The notes below the pieces were generated by a model. The model saw only the letters and a list, made by a program, of their open reading frames with translations, did no database searches and was not told the DNA's origin. Source: Lophius americanus (lineage: Eukaryota > Chordata > Actinopteri > Lophiiformes > Lophiidae). From it: a stretch of DNA of 64,000 nt. The stretch lies in assembly GCA_037951165.1 (NCBI GenBank), contig JBBDHG010000029.1:563501-627500 (forward strand). Reading direction: 5' to 3'. Positions 37,001 through 43,800 of the stretch are shown here, one piece after another. The translations under genes and the position numbers were made by a program. The stretch's first letter is position 1. Each line of letters starts with the position of its first letter.

Positions 37001-40000
37001 TCTGAACCACGTAGTCGGACGGGCGAGTGAGTCTCGACCCAAACCCGGCAGATATTTATTCTGTGCAGCTGCAGCGTGGGGTCAGGTCCACGCCTCGGGA
37101 CTCCTCAGGACTCCTCAGGACTCCTCAGGACTCCTCAGGACTCCTCAGGACTCCTCAGGACTCCTCAGGACTCCTCAGGACTCCTCAGGACTCCTCTGGA
37201 CTCCTCAGGACTCCTCAGGACTCCTCTGGACTCCTCTGGACTCCTCTGGACTCCTCTGGACTCCTCTGGACTCCTCTGGACTCTTCTGGACTCCTCTGGA
37301 CTCCTCTGGACTCCTCTGGACTCCTCAGGACTCCTCTCATCCTCTCTGCGCTGGGTTTCTGCTCCTTCCTTCTGGCCGTCGGTTTGTTGCTCCTCTGGGG
37401 GAACAAACTCTCCAGAAAACACATTTGTACCTGCTGTACCTTTTTTTTCTTTTTGTTTCACATTTGGGATGTAGAATCTTCCGTCTGTACCACGATTTTA
37501 CATTTTAGGTACAAGTATAGAAACGTTGAACAACAAATGTAGTGGGACCTAAAAAATAAAAATAAAACGATAGTTGTATTAGTTTATTTCAGGTAATTAT
37601 ACATTAATAGAAAAATTAAATCCACCAAGGAGGTTTTTTTTTTTTCTTTTGTCTTCTAGTCGGCAAGATTACAAAAAAGACGTTATGTCATCACCTTACG
37701 ACATGACATCATAAGAAGGTATTTTTAACCGTCGGGAGAGTTTCTTGGCTATAACTCATGAAGTAATGGACAAATTAACGTGAAAGTTTACTCAGAGGTT
37801 TTGTCACCTCCCAGAGATGATAACTTAAAACCTACTGCAAACTCTCGCTGTTATTTAGATGTTTTTTGCTGTCTGCGTTTGTTTGTGTGTTCTAATGTTC
37901 AGGCGAGGGTAATGGCGGCCCAAGGCTTTGTGTTGTCGGAGTGAGGGGCTAAACCGTGTCGCGTGATCCCACAGAGGCGCTACTGGAATTAACGGGAGAA
38001 TTGAATGCCACTCGAACAAACGGCAAAACCAAGATCTGTACTGACCATCATGAGGCAGATGGTTCTAATGTTATGGCTCATATATATATATATATATGTG
38101 TGTGTGTAAGCCGTGGTGTCGGTCGGATCGTTCGGTACCGGGTCCGGTCTCTCTGCTGCAGCAGCTCACTGTCCTTCAGGGTTACAGATGCTTCCGGGGT
38201 CGCCGTGGCAACCGTTGCTAGGAGCTGTTGCCATGCGTCCGCGTCTCCATGGTTAGATAACGGATTAGTGCATCAACACGGAGGAGACATCCGTTAAATG
38301 TCGGCCCAGGTTAATGTGACCTTTTCTTCCTTTGTGCCGGATGCATCGGTGCAGAGGTGGACGTTGTTTTATGTTTGTCTCCGTTCTGAGACGGCGGAAC
38401 CGTGTGTCTGTGGAGCAGAGCGCCCCCTAGAGGGCAGCGCTGTCGTCCACCAGCTCATGATTCCCGGTCTTCTCCGTCGGAGACTGGAGAGAAGCCCTCC
38501 GGGAACTCTCACAGATGTGGCCCGAGTAAAAGGACGAAGGTCGGATGAATAAAATAAGAAGGAAAAAAATCCAAATATTCTCCCGTCCTGAAAAAAAAGA
38601 GTTAGTTACTTAGTTAACTAACGTAGTTAGTTTGTGACTAGTTAGTTATTTAGACCTACGCTAAGTCAATATGCAGAGCGAGACGATCCGCTGTGGCGAC
38701 CCGCTAAAATAAAAGGATGCTAGTTATTTAGAATCCACGTGACATCATCACCGTGGCAACACGGAGACGCAAAGCAACAATAACGACGGACAAGAAGAGA
38801 ACCTCAAGATTCCCCATCCCTTTCCCCAGCAACACTCTCCACCTGATCCCGGGGATCCCAGGATGAGAGCGAAAGCAATAATTGAATTAATCGGCATAAG
38901 TGACCTTTTGTTTTTGTGAGGGGTCACCGGGATCCGAACAGCTCCAATCCAGATGGATTCTAACACCAGGTTTTTAGTCTGTCTACAAGACTGCTGTCAG
39001 GTTTTTATTTGATTTCCGGCAGATAAAGTTAAACATAAAATCCTTGTTCCAAACCGCTTATCGGGAGTTAAACTTTTTTCTACCTGTTTGTGAAGTTTTT
39101 CTTTTGTTTTTTTTTAATCCAGAACTTTAAAGTCCTCTTTCATGTTTTAAAACCCGGCAGCAGTAATGACTGGAGTCTCTGGACCGGACCTCTACCCCGC
39201 AGGGAGCCTGACTTCTGAAGCTGAATCAGACAGCAGGGATTAGTTTTTCATCTCGGCGGGTCCGGTCCGGACCCCCGGGGGTTCTGTCTGCTCCCACACT
39301 GAGGATTACTGAGGTGGACCGAAGGACAGTTTGATTCCACTCATGAAAAAATTGTCCTCTCGCTCTCCAGCTCAGACGGTCCTGAGGAGGGAGCGGTTAT
39401 TACCCTGAACCCACTGAGGCTGGTTTTAACCCCCGGTTCTGTCTCGCAGATAGTGGAGGTGGTTTGGGTTTTTGTTCATCCTCAGGGGAGACCGGCAGAC
39501 TGGACCAGGGATAAGAAACCACTTCGCTCTGGAAAAATAGTTATTTGCTGTGTAAAAACAGATATTTTTAGATTATCCGTGATGTTTTCAGAAAACTGGA
39601 AATCAGCATCAGCTGTGTTTGTTTAGAACTTTTGTCGGTCGGACGGGTCGGTCCGGTTTGGTGGCAAGAAATCCACTTTAGTCCTGTTTGCTGTCATGAG
39701 AGCACGGCTTGGCTCTCCGCCAGGAAACTTTGGAACGATTCCTGGCAGCCTCAGAGATGAGATGAGGAGTAGACTGTAAAAATAAATGTTCACCGGTAAC
39801 ACATAACTAAATTATAGTATAAGTTTAAAATAATTCATTTCTTTATATCCCCATGTTTTTTCTTTCTTTTTTTTTAAATCCATTTTTTACAGTGTAATAT
39901 TTGCTGTAAAAAAAACTACAGGATAGAGGTAATGTCAAAATAACGCACTAATAATAAACAAATATTTTTTCACTGTTTCATGTTTTAGGTTATATGAGGA

Positions 40001-40850
40001 TAAAACATTGTGGGGGGCGAAAACAAAGTTAAAAATAAATCATGCACTGTAAAAAGATCATTTTAGATGAGCTGAAAAATCTAACTTCAACAGGTAAAAG
40101 TCAATAAAGTTTCTTCAATTTCAACTCTAAACTCAAACAGACGTCATTTAATTGTATGTTGGAAGTAATTTTTTCACGATTCACGATTTTATCCCTTCAG
40201 CTCTTTACGACAAATATCACACTAAAAAAAAAAAGTACTAATCATTTTTAAAACTTTTAGACTGAATACTTTATTTATTCATGTGCCAGCGGTGAACATT
40301 TGTGTTTTTACAGTGTAGGCTGGTTCTGGCGTCCTCCCAGGACGGGTTACACGTCGTATCGGGTCTGGGAATGCCTCGGCATCTCCCAGGAGGAAAACCT
40401 GGAAATGGGATGTCCGGAATTCCCTGATTAGCTTCCTGTCATTCGGACCCGACCCGGAAAAGAGGAAGAAAATGCAGGAATAGAACATCCAACTGTTCTA
40501 CCGGGTCCGTTCAGATCCTAACGGGCCTGGATCTGGACTGGTTTGGTTCTGGTTCTGTTCTGGTTCATCAGTGACTGATGTCTCTTCTTCGTTGGTGTTT
40601 CAGATGCTGGCTCCATCCGTGGACTGGTTGGACTACCTGTCGTCCTCTCTGGCGCCCCTGGAGCTGAACGACACCGAGCCTGTGGTTCTGTACGCTAAAG
40701 AGTACCTGCAGCAGGTGTCGGACCTCATCAACAAGACGGACCGCAGGTCCGAAAGTCTCACCGACTGTCTCACTGCAGCATACAACCGTCTCTCTGTCTG
40801 ACCTGCTGTCTATCTCTGTCTCTCTCTCTCTCTCTGTCTCCCTCTCTCTC

Positions 40851-40881
<31 letters not shown>

Positions 40882-43800
40882 GTCTCCCTCTCTCTCTGTC
40901 TCCCCCCCCCTCTCTCTCTCTCTCTCTCTGCCCCCCCATTGCTCTCTCTCTTACTGTCTCTCTGTCTCCCCCCTCTGTCTCTCTCTCTCTCTCTCTGTCT
41001 CCCCCCCAGCCTGTTGAACAACTACATGATGTGGATGTTGGTTCAGAAGAGTGTGGTCAGTTTGGATCAGCGCTTCGAGAACGCTCAGGACAAACTGCTG
41101 GAGACTCTTTACGGGACAAAGAAGGTACTCAAACTAACACAGGAAGTGGATCCGATCCAGTGGTTCTGCTTGAAGTGACGGGTTTCAGTCCAACTGTCTG
41201 TAACTGGTTTGAAGAAATTTTGTGGGGTTTTTTTGGGCTGTGTTGTGTTTGAAATCCTGAGAAACTCAGAACCGCACCGCTGGTTCTGGCTGTAACTGGT
41301 TCTAACTGGGTTTTTAATGTGCTGAAAAAACATCGGGTTCAAATCTGATTCCAGAAGCTTGGTGGTACTGGTTGTGTCTTTCCCGTCCCCCCCGCTGGTT
41401 CTGCTGGACCAGATGATAATGTCACCAGTAGGAGCCGGCTTCAGCCGGTTCCGCTGGCCGTAACTGGGTTTTAACGGGTCGTGTTTTTCTGCAGTCCTGC
41501 ACGCCCCGCTGGCAGACTTGTATCGGGAACACGGACGACACCCTGGGCTTCGCTCTGGGCGCGCTCTTCGTCAAGGCGACCTTCGACAAACACAGCAAAG
41601 AGATCGTGAGTCACAGCGTCGATCCAGAACTTTTCACACGGCGCTGCTGCAGCAACGGTTCTGGGTCCAACACACCCTGTCCTTCTGTCCCTGCCAGGCT
41701 GAGGAGATGATCAACTCGATCCGCTCGGCGTTTAAAGAATCTCTGGACCGACTCAACTGGATGGACACGCAAACCAGACAAGCTGCTAAAGAAAAGGTGG
41801 GCAGACAGACAGGCAGACAGACAGGCAGACAGGCAGACAGACAGGCAGGCAGACAGACAGGCAGACAGGCAGGCAGACAGGTGGTTCCTTTAAAGGTTCT
41901 GGGTTATCTAACGGGTTCTGATTATCCCTCCACAGGCAGATGCAATCTACGATATGATTGGATTCCCAGAATTCATCCTGGACCCCAAGGAGCTGGATGA
42001 CGTCTACGACGGGGTGAGTGACAGCGTCTCCGGTCCGGTTCTATCTGGGTCACGCGGCGCTCTGCTGCCCCCTGCTGGTAAAACGCCCTCGCTGTTGTGT
42101 TTCAGTACGAGGTGTCGGACGACAGCTTCTTCCAGAACATGTTGAACTTCTGCAACTTCTCATCGCGGGTGATGGCCGACCAGCTGAGGAAGACTCCCAA
42201 CAAAGACCAGTAATGATGAAGGCACACACCAGAACCTAATCAGGGCTCGTATTCACCAGAACCTCAGGCTGAAGGAGAAAACATTCAGAACCGAATCAGA
42301 GAAGAAGTCTGTTTTTCTTTTAATTATTATTATTATTTTTATTATTATATCTAATGATGAAGATGAAGCACATCTTCCTCCTCCTCTGTGTATCACGTTC
42401 TCTCAACTTTTTTTCCTTTGGTACCGGTACCAGAACATGCTTTACCAAACGGTTGAGCGGATCCAATTAAGATGGGCAATTTTTCATGAAAAAAAATTGT
42501 ATAAGTTTTATATTTTAACAGATAAAAAGTTTTTTTTTTTCCATTTGAAGGTGAATTTAGAGACATTAGATTTATAAAATACATAAACTCTCCAGAATTC
42601 ATTTATCATAGTTTTGTTTTGTTCTTTTCTTGATGACATTAAAGGATCAAAATGAAGACTATGAAAACGGGAAAAATAATAATCTAAGATTAATATAACC
42701 TAAAATTAATCTAACCTAAAATTAATCTAACCTAAGATTAATATAATCTAATATGAATCTAATCTCTAACTAATCTAATCTAAAACAAATATAAACCCGC
42801 CGTGAAGCATGACTCAGCGTTTTTCCAGCAGGAGGGGCTTCCAGGTGAACATCAGGAGCGTTAGAGGCATGTCGAGTATATGCGTGAATACGACCCCTGA
42901 CCTCTGTCGGACTCGTAGGACCACAACATGACTCCTCTTTTCTCCTTGTTCCCCTTTCTCCTCCTCCTTTCCTCCCCTCCTTGACCTCCTCCTCCAGGTG
43001 GAGCATGACTCCGCCTACGGTTAACGCCTACTACGTCCCAACTAAGAACGGCATCGTCTTCCCCGCTGGGATTCTACAAGCTCCTTTCTACGCCCAAGAC
43101 CACCCCAAGTCTGTTTACCCCGACGTCTACCTGTCTGCGTGTCCACCTGTCTGCGTGTCCGCCTGTCTGTGTGTCCAACTCTTAGTGTGTCCGCCTGTCT
43201 GTGTGTCCAACTCTTAGTGTGTCCGCCTGTCTGTGCGTCCAACTCTTAGTGTGTCCCCCTGTCTGTGTGTCCAACTCTTAAGTTTGTCCCCCTGTCTGTG
43301 TGTCCGCCTGTCTGTGCGTCCAACTCTTAGTGTGTCCCCCTGTCTGTGTGTCCAACACTTGGAGTGTCCAACACTTGGAGTGTCCAACTCTTAGTGTGTC
43401 CGCCTGTCTGTGTGTCCAACTCTTAGTGTGTCCGCCTGTCTGTGTGTCCAACTCTTAGTGTGTCCCCCTGTCTGTGTGTCCAACACTTGGAGTGTCCGCC
43501 TGTCTGTGTGTCCAACTCTTAGTGTGTCCGCCTGTCTGTGTGTCCAACTCTTTGCGTGTCCGCCTGTCTGTCTCTCTCACCAAACTCTGTCCTGCATGCG
43601 TCTTCGTCTCCTCTGAAGGTTGGACCGATCATCAGAAGAGGTCCACCAGCGTGAGCCTGAACCTCGGAGACATTTAATTGGACTGTTTGTCTTTCAGGGC
43701 CCTGAACTTTGGGGGGATCGGGGTGGTGATGGGTCACGAGATCACGCACGCCTTCGACGATCAGGGTGAGTGTGGATCTCAGGTTCCGTTGACCTCGTCC

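Larger units (their letters stand above)
36103..40603 (+). other. ece2 intron 8, no further exon seen
   Basis: 4.5 kb, the second-longest ece2 intron. Apart from the elements listed separately it holds AT-rich unique sequence (about 39780-40310) and an ATATATGTGTG microsatellite (38080-38107). No coding segment is supported. Confidence 0.7.

Noticed and set aside
37027..37542. 171-codon + frame with Ser-Gly-Leu repeats and a hydrophobic tail
   Set aside because: Runs through the 10-bp minisatellite in ece2 intron 8. No homology or splice context.
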